From contig CATXJC010000063.1 of NCBI GenBank assembly GCA_958369755.1, forward strand, positions 1-8,588: DNA of 8,588 bases, written 5' to 3'. Below, one piece after another: positions 1 to 6,008 of the stretch. Numbering within the stretch: position 1 is the stretch's first letter; the number at the start of each line of letters is the position of its first letter. The position numbers were made by a program, and so were the translations under genes. The DNA comes from an uncultured Prevotella sp. (lineage in GTDB: Bacteria > Bacteroidota > Bacteroidia > Bacteroidales > Bacteroidaceae). The notes below the pieces were generated by a model that searched no databases, was not told the origin of the DNA, and saw only the letters and a list, made by a program, of their open reading frames with translations.

Positions 1-689
1 ATCTCCTCTCCATCCATCACCTTCTTGAGGTTACCTACAACATCCATATTGAACACGTAGATAGGAAGGTTGTTTTCCTTACACATGGTGGTAGCAGTCA
101 AATCCATTACCTTCAAGCCCTTGGTGTAAATCTCATCATAGGTAATGTCCTTGAACTTGGTAGCTGTAGGATCCTTCTCAGGGTCGGCGGTATAGATACC
201 GTCTACACGGGTACCCTTGAGCATCACGTCAGCCTCGATTTCGATACCGCGGAGAGAAGAACCGGTATCGGTAGTGAAGTATGGACTGCCTGTACCTGCA
301 GAGAAGATGCAGATATAGCCTGCCTCCATCGCCTCAATCGCCTTCCACTTGGTGTAGAATTCGCCAATAGGCTCCATACGGATGGCAGTAAGCACCTTGT
401 TCTTAACGCCCAAGGCTCCGAGTGCGCTGCTCAATGCCAGGGAATTGATAACGGTAGCACACATACCCATCTGGTCGCCCTTGACACGGTCGAAACCCTT
501 CTGGCTTCCGCTCAAACCGCGGAAGATGTTACCACCACCAATCACAATGCCTATCTGAACGCCCATCTCATGGACCTCCTTTATCTGCTTAGCATAATCA
601 CTCAGGCGCTCTGGGTCGATGCCGAAGCTCTGCTTGCCCATCAGACTCTCGCCGCTCAATTTCAAAAGAATTCTTTTAAACTTTGCCAT
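1..689 (-). CDS. pyrH: UMP kinase (uridylate kinase), 3' end cut by the window edge
   Basis: PyrH phosphorylates UMP to UDP with ATP in the cytoplasm, the step that commits pyrimidines to UTP and CTP. It belongs to the amino-acid-kinase fold and is unrelated to eukaryotic UMP/CMP kinases. The 229 codons visible start MAKFKRILLKLSGESL. They contain the GGGNIFRG nucleotide-binding loop (about residues 51-58), the GTGSPYFTTDT segment (about 132-142) and ADVMLKGTRVDGIYTADP (about 153-170), all hallmarks of bacterial PyrH. The family is usually about 235 residues, so only a few C-terminal residues lie outside the window. The start at 689 gives the canonical N-terminus. There is no clear Shine-Dalgarno; the upstream sequence is A-rich on the coding strand. 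The gene lies 17 nt downstream of birA and is probably co-transcribed with it, although the window cannot exclude an extra promoter. Confidence 0.97.
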   Translation of the reverse strand, partial: MAKFKRILLKLSGESLMGKQSFGIDPERLSDYAKQIKEVHEMGVQIGIVIGGGNIFRGLSGSQKGFDRVKGDQMGMCATVINSLALSSALGALGVKNKVLTAIRMEPIGEFYTKWKAIEAMEAGYICIFSAGTGSPYFTTDTGSSLRGIEIEADVMLKGTRVDGIYTADPEKDPTATKFKDITYDEIYTKGLKVMDLTATTMCKENNLPIYVFNMDVVGNLKKVMDGEE

Positions 690-697
690 AATATAGT

Positions 698-725
698 GTT
701 TAATGTTTATTGTTTAATGTTTACT
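698..725. repeat. Tandem duplication of a 14-bp unit across the birA stop
   Basis: GTTTAATGTTTATT (698-711) is followed directly by GTTTAATGTTTACT (712-725), a 13/14 match. The second copy encodes the last codons of birA. The first holds the birA stop codon (707-709) and part of the 17-nt spacer before pyrH. It looks like a small slippage duplication that lengthened the BirA C-terminus and made the pyrH upstream region A-rich on the coding strand. A related TTTAATGTTTGATTT stretch lies just upstream of the lipoprotein gene starting near 3273. Confidence 0.7.
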
Positions 726-1459
726 GAAGGGATTAGGAACTTAATTTCTCCGAACGCATACGAGCGTATCACTCCCTTCTTGTCATGAAGGATGAGATGA
801 CCATCGTCCTCCACCTCTACGAAGGCACCCTCGAACTTACCGTCCTTATCCTCATACCAGTGATAGCCCTTGCGACGGTAGAGAGAAAGATGATAGATGC
901 CCGACACATCCATATAGTCGGCACGACGCAGAAGTTCGTAGTATTTGCAGAAAGCCTCAATCACCTTCTGCAGCACCTCTTCCCTATCCACCTCATGACC
1001 CAGAATCTGAGCCAGAGATACAGGGTTGGGCGCATCGCTGTGGAACTCAGTCTGATTGACATCAATGCCGATACCGAAGATGCAGCGCTTGATGCCCTTG
1101 GAGTCGATGGCAGTCTCTATCAGCGTGCCACTGATTTTCTTGTCATACCAGTACACATCGTTCGGCCATTTTAGCGTAATACCGTCCGTATAGGAATCAA
1201 GAGCGTCCTTCACGGCGAGCGCACCAGCCTCGGAAAGGAGGAACTGCTGGCGCAAAGGAACCCACTTAGGACACATCATCATACTGAAGAGGAGGTTCTT
1301 GCCCGGCTCACTCTCCCAGGTATGCACGCCCTGTCCCCTGCCTGCAGTCTGATAGTCAGCAATGGCAATGGTCAGCGCATCTTCATCGTAAGTATCCAAA
1401 TTCTTCAGGAAGGTATTCGTGGAATCCACTTCCTTTAATCGTATAATCTTCTTTTCCAT
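707..1459 (-). CDS. birA: Biotin--[acetyl-CoA-carboxylase] ligase, monofunctional type
   Basis: This cytoplasmic enzyme activates biotin with ATP to biotinyl-AMP and transfers it to the lysine of biotin carboxyl carrier proteins. The 250-residue protein begins directly with the catalytic domain (EVDSTN at 10-15). It then shows the adenylate/biotin-binding loop GRGQGVHTW (40-48), KWPNDVYW (97-104), the KKISGTLIE segment with the conserved lysine (107-115) and GIGIDVNQTEF (129-139). A small C-terminal domain follows. The N-terminal winged-helix DNA-binding domain of E. coli BirA is absent, so this should be a ligase without biotin-operon repressor activity. The gene follows yraN by 34 nt and precedes pyrH by 17 nt on the same strand. 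The final residues come from a 14-bp tandem duplication. Confidence 0.95.
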   Translation of the reverse strand: MEKKIIRLKEVDSTNTFLKNLDTYDEDALTIAIADYQTAGRGQGVHTWESEPGKNLLFSMMMCPKWVPLRQQFLLSEAGALAVKDALDSYTDGITLKWPNDVYWYDKKISGTLIETAIDSKGIKRCIFGIGIDVNQTEFHSDAPNPVSLAQILGHEVDREEVLQKVIEAFCKYYELLRRADYMDVSGIYHLSLYRRKGYHWYEDKDGKFEGAFVEVEDDGHLILHDKKGVIRSYAFGEIKFLIPSVNIKQ

Positions 1460-1493
1460 GTCTATATAATAATGTATAGCGAATCACAACGGG

Positions 1494-1871
1494 TTATCCA
1501 ATCAGCAACGGGTTGAAGGCATCCACAAGATGCTCGATGCGTTTCACCTGATGACCTACCCCTACTACGGTAACAATATCAAAGCGAAGTTCTTTTTCCA
1601 CCTTCTGTTCCTTGACGTAAGTATTGGCGGCTATTGCCAGATTACGCATCTTCCTGACATCTACGGCTTCCTCGGGCTGCTGGTATTCTTCACCCGAACG
1701 GGTCTTGACCTCTACCACAACCAGCGTCTTACCATCCGGCGAAACGGCAAGGATATCCAGATCCCGCTTGCCGGCTTTCCAGTCTCTGTCGATGACGACA
1801 TAGCCTTCATTCTCGAGATAGAGAGTAGCCTCGTCTTCTCCCCATTTGCCTAATTCATTATGCTCTGCCAT
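1494..1871 (-). CDS. yraN: YraN / UPF0102 family endonuclease-like protein
   Basis: This 125-residue cytoplasmic protein has the restriction-endonuclease-like fold of the UPF0102 family, whose physiological role is poorly defined. It shows the family pattern in order: LGKWGEDEATLYLENEGY (about 7-24), then RDLDILAV (36-43), which corresponds to the usual GEIDLIA, then VVVEVKTRSG (51-60). Asp39, Glu54 and Lys56 form a PD-(D/E)XK-like triad. The glutamate common at the first position of the GEID motif is replaced by an Arg-Asp pair here, a variation I believe occurs in Bacteroidetes homologues (not checked). The gene is first in the probable yraN-birA-pyrH operon and has a good promoter about 44 nt upstream. 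It is transcribed divergently from tadA. Full length for the family; the start gives the usual MAEHNELGKWGE N-terminus. Confidence 0.9.
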   Translation of the reverse strand: MAEHNELGKWGEDEATLYLENEGYVVIDRDWKAGKRDLDILAVSPDGKTLVVVEVKTRSGEEYQQPEEAVDVRKMRNLAIAANTYVKEQKVEKELRFDIVTVVGVGHQVKRIEHLVDAFNPLLIG

Positions 1872-1914
1872 AGTCTATTTTCTTTATTTTGCACCAAAAG
1901 ATGCTTTTACCTTG

Positions 1915-1945
1915 CAAAAATAACAAAAAAAGTCCACACTTCAAA
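1915..1945 (-). promoter_or_regulatory. Promoter of yraN (-birA-pyrH)
   Basis: On the minus strand a -33 TTTG (plus-strand CAAA, 1942-1945) is followed after 19 bp by TATTTTTG (1915-1922), a perfect match to the Bacteroidetes -7 consensus TAnnTTTG. Transcription should begin near 1909, giving a leader of about 38 nt. The leader contains a short possible stem-loop, GCATC-TTTT-GGTGC with one G-U pair (1891-1904). The -33 box sits only 10 bp from the opposing -7 box of tadA. Assigned from sequence pattern only. Confidence 0.6.
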
Positions 1946-1955
1946 CTTTTTTATG

Positions 1956-1963
1956 TAATTTTG
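1956..1963 (+). promoter_or_regulatory. Probable -7 box of the tadA promoter
   Basis: TAATTTTG matches TAnnTTTG exactly and its last base lies only 11 nt before the tadA ATG. Transcription would start near 1968-1970, leaving a leader of only about 5-7 nt. No TTTG is present at the expected -33 position (about 1932-1936), so the promoter is supported by one element only. Confidence 0.45.
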
Positions 1964-1974
1964 CACGAAAAACA

Positions 1975-2421
1975 ATGGAAGATATCAAGAAAAAAGACGA
2001 AACATTCATGCGCCGTGCCCTGATGGAGGCTCAGGCGGCATTCGATGAAGACGAGATTCCGGTAGGCGCCGTCATCGTTTGTAAAGACCGGATCATATCG
2101 CGAGCCCACAATCTTACGGAGATGCTGACCGATGTTACGGCTCATGCCGAAATGCAGGCCATCACTTCGGGAGCCAACATGCTGGGAGGAAAATACCTGA
2201 AAGACTGTACCCTCTACGTTACGGTAGAACCCTGCGTGATGTGCGCCGGAGCGCTGGGATGGGCACAGATCAGCCGCGTGGTATATGGTGCCAGCGACGA
2301 GAAAAGGGGGTATACAAAATATGCGCCCGATGCACTGCATCCTAAGACGACAGTTACATCGGGCGTATTGGAAGATGAGTGCCGCGCACTCATGCAGGAT
2401 TTCTTTCAGAGAAAGAGATAA
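1975..2421 (+). CDS. tadA: tRNA-specific adenosine deaminase
   Basis: TadA deaminates A34 to inosine in the anticodon wobble position, classically of tRNA-Arg(ACG), so that one tRNA reads several codons. The 148-residue protein has the cytidine/deoxycytidylate-deaminase zinc site: HAE at 57-59 (His57 zinc ligand, Glu59 proton shuttle) and PCVMC at 86-90 (Cys87 and Cys90 zinc ligands), followed by AGAL. The IPVGAVIV segment (28-35) and AHNLTEMLTDVTAHAE (44-59) are typical of TadA rather than of guanine or riboflavin deaminases. Length is normal. The start at 1975 is the first ATG after a strong -7 box and leaves almost no leader. The stop codon (2419-2421) abuts the stop of the convergent lipoprotein gene with no spacer. 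Confidence 0.95.
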   Translation: MEDIKKKDETFMRRALMEAQAAFDEDEIPVGAVIVCKDRIISRAHNLTEMLTDVTAHAEMQAITSGANMLGGKYLKDCTLYVTVEPCVMCAGALGWAQISRVVYGASDEKRGYTKYAPDALHPKTTVTSGVLEDECRALMQDFFQRKR

Positions 2422-3273
2422 TTACTTAACGAGCACTACAAGATACTTGCTGGTGCTCCAGAAAATCTGTGGATTGGTGATGCGGAGAGTATACTGCTTG
2501 TTGGCATCACGTACCAATGCATAAGAGCTGGATGGGTGGGTAGTGAGCAACTTAGCAGACTTTGACATCAACTTGATTTCAGAAATGTTGCGGATATCAA
2601 CCTTGGTGAAATAACTCTTGTTGAAATTGCCGGTCATTACCTTACCCTTTTCCATGATATGCTGCTCCTTCAACTCCTTCTTGGTACCGAATACGTACCA
2701 GGCAGTGTTGATCTGCTTGTCCTGTGCATTGATTGTCTCTGTCTTCTGGTTGCTTTCAGTAGTAAGACGAGAGGTCTTGGTATTCAGATTGTTGATAGTC
2801 TCGTCGAGCGCTGCAATATGAATATCCTTCTTATCCAACTCCTCGCGAAGCACCTGAAGTTCCTTATCCTTCTGTGCAATCTGCGCCTGAAGGTTTGCGA
2901 TGGTCTTCTTCAACTGGTCAGCCTGCAAAGAGCTGTTAGCCATCTGCTTCTGCAGTTTAGCCAGGAGTTCGCGGTTCTGCTGCATACGGGTAGCGATGAA
3001 CTGAACATCCTCCTTGAGCTGCTGTCTCTTGCTGGCACCCTCACCGTTCTTCAGGAGAGTTACTCTGTGCTCAGCCTCACTGATCTGGTTCAGACCATCC
3101 TGGATTTCATTCAATGTACCCATCATATCGTTAATTTCGCTATCTTTCTGAGCGATGATACTGTTTAGCGAATCATTCTGCTGATTTGCCAAATCCTGGG
3201 TGTTGTTCTTGCCGTTGTTGCAACTGGTCAAGCAAAAAGCAGCTAAACATGCCGCAAATAATAGCTTTTTCAT
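2422..3273 (-). CDS. Coiled-coil lipoprotein, Cbp1-like (putative collagen-binding adhesin family)
   Basis: The gene encodes about 283 residues starting MKKLLFAACLAAFCLTSC: a lipoprotein signal peptide with lipobox LTSC, so the mature N-terminus is a lipidated cysteine (Cys18). A long heptad-rich Gln/Lys/Leu segment (roughly residues 30-190) predicts a coiled coil. A compact C-terminal domain follows with WYVFGTKKELKEQ, GNFNKSYFTKVDIR, KLLTTHPSSSYAL and FWSTSKYLVV. From memory this C-terminal pattern matches the Bacteroides Cbp1 family, one member of which was reported as a collagen-binding glycoprotein; binding here is not shown. A DSL tripeptide near the mature N-terminus fits the Bacteroidetes O-glycosylation motif D-(S/T)-(A/I/L/V/M/T). 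An ATG six bases upstream (3279) is in frame, but AAAGG lies about 9 nt from the 3273 ATG and only 3 nt from the 3279 ATG, so 3273 is preferred. It lies 64 nt downstream of rsmI; a weak hairpin in that gap suggests partial separation. Confidence 0.85.
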   Translation of the reverse strand: MKKLLFAACLAAFCLTSCNNGKNNTQDLANQQNDSLNSIIAQKDSEINDMMGTLNEIQDGLNQISEAEHRVTLLKNGEGASKRQQLKEDVQFIATRMQQNRELLAKLQKQMANSSLQADQLKKTIANLQAQIAQKDKELQVLREELDKKDIHIAALDETINNLNTKTSRLTTESNQKTETINAQDKQINTAWYVFGTKKELKEQHIMEKGKVMTGNFNKSYFTKVDIRNISEIKLMSKSAKLLTTHPSSSYALVRDANKQYTLRITNPQIFWSTSKYLVVLVK

Positions 3274-3316
3274 AATCATTTTCCTTTTTAATGTTTGATT
3301 TAAAAAATTATCTTTT

Positions 3317-3329
3317 CGCGTAAAACGCG
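3317..3329 (-). other. Small CGCGT hairpin between rsmI and the lipoprotein gene
   Basis: CGCGT-AAA-ACGCG can form a 5-bp stem with a three-base loop. Read on the minus strand it is followed by AAAAGATAATTTTTT, so it could act as a weak terminator for rsmI, but the stem is short and the T-run is displaced. The same strand contains TAATTTTT (plus 3303-3310), one base from the TAnnTTTG consensus, which might promote the lipoprotein gene. No -33 TTTG is at the right distance. Neither role is certain. Confidence 0.3.
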
Positions 3330-3343
3330 TCGCTTCCTATACT

Positions 3344-4108
3344 TTATTCATTACTTTCTTCATCCCTGCGAGCCCCGTTTTTCTTCTGCCGGCGCTCTTC
3401 ACGCTTCTTTTCCTTCATCTCCTCCTTGAGCTGTTTAGGATCTTTTCCAGCCAATACGATGACAAATTCGCCTCTTGGTTCTGTCTCCTCAAAATGAGCG
3501 ATAACCTCGGCAAGCGTACCCCTCACACTCTCCTCGTGGAGTTTGGATATTTCACGACAACAGCTCACCTGTCTGTCATCCCCGAAAACCTCGGCAAACT
3601 GCTGCAAGGTTTTCACCACACGATAAGGCGACTCATAGAAAATCATGGTGCGCACCTCATCCTTCAATGATTCAAGATAGGTCTGTCTGCCCTTTTTCTG
3701 CGGAATGAATCCTTCGAAGCAGAAACGGTCGCATGGCAAACCCGATGAAACGATGGCCGGTATGCATGCCGTAGGTCCAGGCAAAGTCTGCACCGTGATG
3801 CCTGCCTTGGCAGCCTCGCGGGCGAGGTAAAAACCAGGATCGCTGATACCCGGTGTTCCGGCATCGCTGATCAAGGCGATGGTTTCGCCACCCTTCAGTC
3901 GCTCTACGATGGCAGAAGATGTGCCATGTTCGTTAAACTTATGGTGAGCCACTAATCGATTTTTTATATCGAAATGCTTCAGCAGAACACTCGATGTTCG
4001 AGTGTCCTCAGCGAGTACCAAATCCGCTTCTTTCAGTATGCGAATGGCTCGCATTGTCATGTCCTCCATGTTACCAACTGGAGTCGGAACGATGTATAAT
4101 GTGCCCAT
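3344..4108 (-). CDS. rsmI: 16S rRNA (cytidine(1402)-2'-O)-methyltransferase
   Basis: RsmI methylates the ribose of C1402 in the 16S rRNA decoding centre using S-adenosylmethionine. The protein belongs to the tetrapyrrole (corrin/porphyrin) methylase fold. Visible family motifs are PTPVGNMEDMT (8-18), AEDTRTSSVLLKHF (33-46), ALISDAGTPGISDPG (78-92), LPGPTA (109-114), FYESPYRVVKTL (157-168), CREISKLHEE (184-193) and RGEFVIVLAG (212-221). At 254 residues it is shorter than E. coli RsmI (about 286). After residue 221 there is only a highly charged Lys/Arg/Glu tail instead of the C-terminal helical domain. The start gives the canonical MGTLYIVPTPVGN. The gene diverges from tdk and has a two-element promoter whose -7 box lies 8 nt from the ATG. 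Confidence 0.96.
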   Translation of the reverse strand: MGTLYIVPTPVGNMEDMTMRAIRILKEADLVLAEDTRTSSVLLKHFDIKNRLVAHHKFNEHGTSSAIVERLKGGETIALISDAGTPGISDPGFYLAREAAKAGITVQTLPGPTACIPAIVSSGLPCDRFCFEGFIPQKKGRQTYLESLKDEVRTMIFYESPYRVVKTLQQFAEVFGDDRQVSCCREISKLHEESVRGTLAEVIAHFEETEPRGEFVIVLAGKDPKQLKEEMKEKKREERRQKKNGARRDEESNE

Positions 4109-4116
4109 ACTGACCG

Positions 4117-4147
4117 CAAATGTAGTTAATTAATCTTTCATAGCAAA
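4117..4147 (-). promoter_or_regulatory. Promoter of rsmI
   Basis: Minus-strand TTTG (plus CAAA, 4144-4147), a 19-bp spacer and TACATTTG (4117-4124) match both elements of the Bacteroidetes consensus. The last base of the -7 box is separated from the rsmI ATG by 8 nt, so the transcript should begin within a few bases of the start codon. Confidence 0.65.
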
Positions 4148-4151
4148 AAAA

Positions 4152-4161
4152 AAACGCGTTT
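4152..4161. promoter_or_regulatory. Palindrome AAACGCGTTT between divergent promoters
   Basis: This perfect 10-bp palindrome lies in the 15-bp interval between the opposed -33 boxes of rsmI (4144-4147) and tdk (4163-4166), next to a run of ten A. Its position is suited to a protein that controls both promoters, but the site is short and could be chance. An ACGCGT also occurs at 3325-3330. Confidence 0.3.
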
Positions 4162-4162
4162 C

Positions 4163-4195
4163 TTTGCATTTTTTAAAACCTTATTATTAATTTTG
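4163..4195 (+). promoter_or_regulatory. Promoter of tdk (and the downstream AI-2E family gene)
   Basis: TTTG (4163-4166), a 21-bp spacer and TAATTTTG (4188-4195) match the Bacteroidetes consensus. The ATG of tdk follows after only 8 nt, which implies a leaderless or nearly leaderless transcript. Confidence 0.65.
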
Positions 4196-4203
4196 CCCCC
4201 GAA

Positions 4204-4788
4204 ATGACAGAAAATCTAATTGGGGAGGCGCACCGTCCCGGAAGAATTGAAGTGGTGTGCGGATCGATGTTCTCCGGAAAAACAGAGGAATTGATCCGAA
4301 GAATGAAGCGTGCGAAGTTCGCCAAGCAGAAGGTGGAAATCTTTAAGCCGGCGCTTGACACTCGTTACTCCGAGGAAGATGTAGTGAGCCATGATCAGAA
4401 CTCTATCCGGTCTACTCCTATTGAGTCCTCAGGATCGATACTGCTATTGGCTTCTGATATCGACGTGGTAGGTATCGATGAAGCCCAGTTCCTGGACAAT
4501 GGGCTCGTGGAGGTTTGCAACGAACTCGCCAACCGTGGCGTGAGAGTTATCGTGGCTGGACTGGATATGGACTTCAAGGGTGTTCCCTTCGGTCCGATTC
4601 CTGCTCTCTGTGCCATCGCCGACGAGGTGACCAAGGTTCATGCCATCTGCGTAAAGTGCGGTTCGGTTGCCTATGTGAGCCACCGGTTGGTCAATAACGA
4701 CAAACGGGTGCTCCTGGGCGAGAAAGATGAATACGAGCCACTCTGCAGGGAATGCTACCAGAAGGCGATTCTTAACGAAAAATTATAA
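4204..4788 (+). CDS. tdk: Thymidine kinase (type II)
   Basis: Tdk phosphorylates thymidine (and deoxyuridine) with ATP to feed the dTTP salvage pathway in the cytoplasm. The 194-residue protein has the Walker A loop GSMFSGKT (20-27), the DEAQF Walker B segment (92-96) with Glu93 as the likely catalytic base, and GLDMDFKGVPFG (119-130) at the nucleoside site. A structural zinc site is formed by Cys149, Cys152, Cys181 and Cys184 (CVKC and CREC), with the lasso loop between them. Length and all key residues are normal. A short N-terminal extension of about 13 residues precedes the GRIEVVCGSMFSGKT core. The start fits the promoter spacing. The AI-2E family gene begins 14 nt after the stop, so the two are very likely one operon. 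Confidence 0.97.
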   Translation: MTENLIGEAHRPGRIEVVCGSMFSGKTEELIRRMKRAKFAKQKVEIFKPALDTRYSEEDVVSHDQNSIRSTPIESSGSILLLASDIDVVGIDEAQFLDNGLVEVCNELANRGVRVIVAGLDMDFKGVPFGPIPALCAIADEVTKVHAICVKCGSVAYVSHRLVNNDKRVLLGEKDEYEPLCRECYQKAILNEKL

Positions 4789-4802
4789 CAAAAGGAACAG
4801 TT

Positions 4803-5930
4803 ATGGGAAAGGAGATTACATTTGATAAATTTATAAGATGGGCGGGTGTTACCCTCATCGTACTGGCCGTGCTCTACATGACCAATTATCTGAGCAGCGT
4901 ACTGCTGCCATTCTTCATTGCATGGTTTTTCGCTTACCTGCTCTATCCGGTCGTGAAGTTTATCGAAAACAAACTCCACGTCAGAATACGTGCGCTGTCT
5001 ATCCTCATCGCCATGGGAACGGCTATCGCTGTTATAGGAGGCGTGCTGTGGCTCATCATCCCTCCGATGATTGACCAGTTTGACAAACTCGGTGAGGTGT
5101 TGACACGATGGCTGCATCAGACGACTCATACCAACAACCTGACGGCGCTGATCAAAGACTGGCTGCAGGCCAATCAGGAACAGATAGAGCATTTTCTGAA
5201 AAGCAAGGACTTCAGCGATGCCATCAAGACCACCATGCCTAAGGTCTTCTCGGTAGTCAGTCAGACGGCAACGGTACTGATGAGTATCGTGGCATCGATG
5301 ATTACCTTATTATATATGTTCTTCATCCTGCTCGATTATGAGACGCTGACAGCCAACTGGGTGAGAATCTTCCCTAAGAAGAACCGTCCGTTCTGGAGTG
5401 CGCTGATGAAGGATGTGGAGCGCGAGCTCAACAACTATATCCGTGGTCAGGGACTGGTAGCGCTCTGTATGGGCATCATGTTCTGCATCGGTTTTACCAT
5501 CATCGGTTTCCCGATGGCGATAGGTCTGGGCATTCTCATCGGCATCATGGACCTGGTTCCGTATCTCCATACCTTCGCCCTCATCCCTACGGCATTCCTT
5601 GCCATGCTGAAGGCTGCCGACACAGGTCAGAACTTCTGGCTGGTATTCGGTCTGGCTGTTCTGGTGTTCTGTGTGGTGCAGGTCATCACCGACATGGTAG
5701 TTACCCCGAAGATCATGGGTAAGGCGATGGGATTGAACCCAGCCATTCTCCTCTTGAGTCTCTCGGTTTGGGGTGCACTTCTGGGCTTCCTGGGATTGAT
5801 TGTAGCCCTTCCGCTCACAACGCTCATCATAGCCTACTGGCAGCGGTATGTAACGAAGGAGAAGCCGCAATATCATGAAGAAACGGGCAAAAATGTCCCG
5901 ATTTCGGATAAAAATGAAGAAAATCAGTAA
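4803..5930 (+). CDS. AI-2E family transporter (PerM/YdiK-type membrane protein)
   Basis: This 375-residue inner-membrane protein has the layout of the AI-2E/UPF0118 family. Two close N-terminal membrane segments (about 13-31 and 33-51) and a third (about 64-87) come first. A soluble, helical section (about 90-145) follows, then further segments from about 152-177 and 216-345. Family signatures include NNYIRGQGL (210-218), GIMDLVPYLHTF (247-258) and TDMVVTPKIMGKAMGLNP (296-313). The family is named after E. coli TqsA, proposed to export autoinducer-2, but its members differ in substrate and none can be inferred here. A short polar tail follows the last segment. AAAGGA lies about 7 nt before the ATG, one of the clearer ribosome binding sites in the window. 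It probably shares the tdk promoter, and I see no convincing terminator before the tRNA promoter. Confidence 0.93.
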   Translation: MGKEITFDKFIRWAGVTLIVLAVLYMTNYLSSVLLPFFIAWFFAYLLYPVVKFIENKLHVRIRALSILIAMGTAIAVIGGVLWLIIPPMIDQFDKLGEVLTRWLHQTTHTNNLTALIKDWLQANQEQIEHFLKSKDFSDAIKTTMPKVFSVVSQTATVLMSIVASMITLLYMFFILLDYETLTANWVRIFPKKNRPFWSALMKDVERELNNYIRGQGLVALCMGIMFCIGFTIIGFPMAIGLGILIGIMDLVPYLHTFALIPTAFLAMLKAADTGQNFWLVFGLAVLVFCVVQVITDMVVTPKIMGKAMGLNPAILLLSLSVWGALLGFLGLIVALPLTTLIIAYWQRYVTKEKPQYHEETGKNVPISDKNEENQ

Positions 5931-5936
5931 AAATAT

Positions 5937-5968
5937 GGCAAAATATTTGGTTATTTCAGATTTTTGCC
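5937..5968. repeat. Inverted repeat around the tRNA promoter -33 box
   Basis: GGCAAAA (5937-5943) and TTTTGCC (5962-5968) form a 7-bp inverted repeat with an 18-nt centre that contains the -33 TTTG of the tRNA-Lys promoter. It starts 7 nt after the stop of the preceding gene. It might be a weak 3'-end hairpin of that transcript or an operator, but it lacks a following T-run. Confidence 0.3.
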
Positions 5969-5977
5969 GTACCTTTG
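5946..5977 (+). promoter_or_regulatory. Promoter of tRNA-Lys
   Basis: TTTG (5946-5949), a 20-bp spacer and TACCTTTG (5970-5977) match both Bacteroidetes promoter elements. Transcription should start near 5982-5984, giving a precursor with about 25 nt to be trimmed before the mature 5' end at 6009. Confidence 0.65.
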
Positions 5978-6008
5978 CACTCGCTTTTGAAACATAAAGC
6001 AGAAGATT

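Noticed and set aside
785..1174. A 129-codon plus-strand open frame
   Set aside because: It is antisense to birA, whose conserved motifs are continuous through the same bases.
2659..3168. A 169-codon plus-strand open frame opposite the coiled-coil lipoprotein
   Set aside because: The Leu/Val-rich translation is the expected mirror of the Gln/Lys/Glu-rich coiled coil on the other strand. The minus-strand gene has a signal peptide, lipobox and ribosome binding site.
5310..5876. A 188-codon minus-strand open frame
   Set aside because: It is antisense to the AI-2E family gene, and its His/Gln/Glu-rich translation is typical of the reverse of a membrane protein gene.
4803..5930. Quorum-sensing autoinducer-2 exporter
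   Set aside because: The family name comes from one E. coli member. Substrates vary across the family and nothing nearby (such as luxS or lsr genes) supports AI-2 transport.
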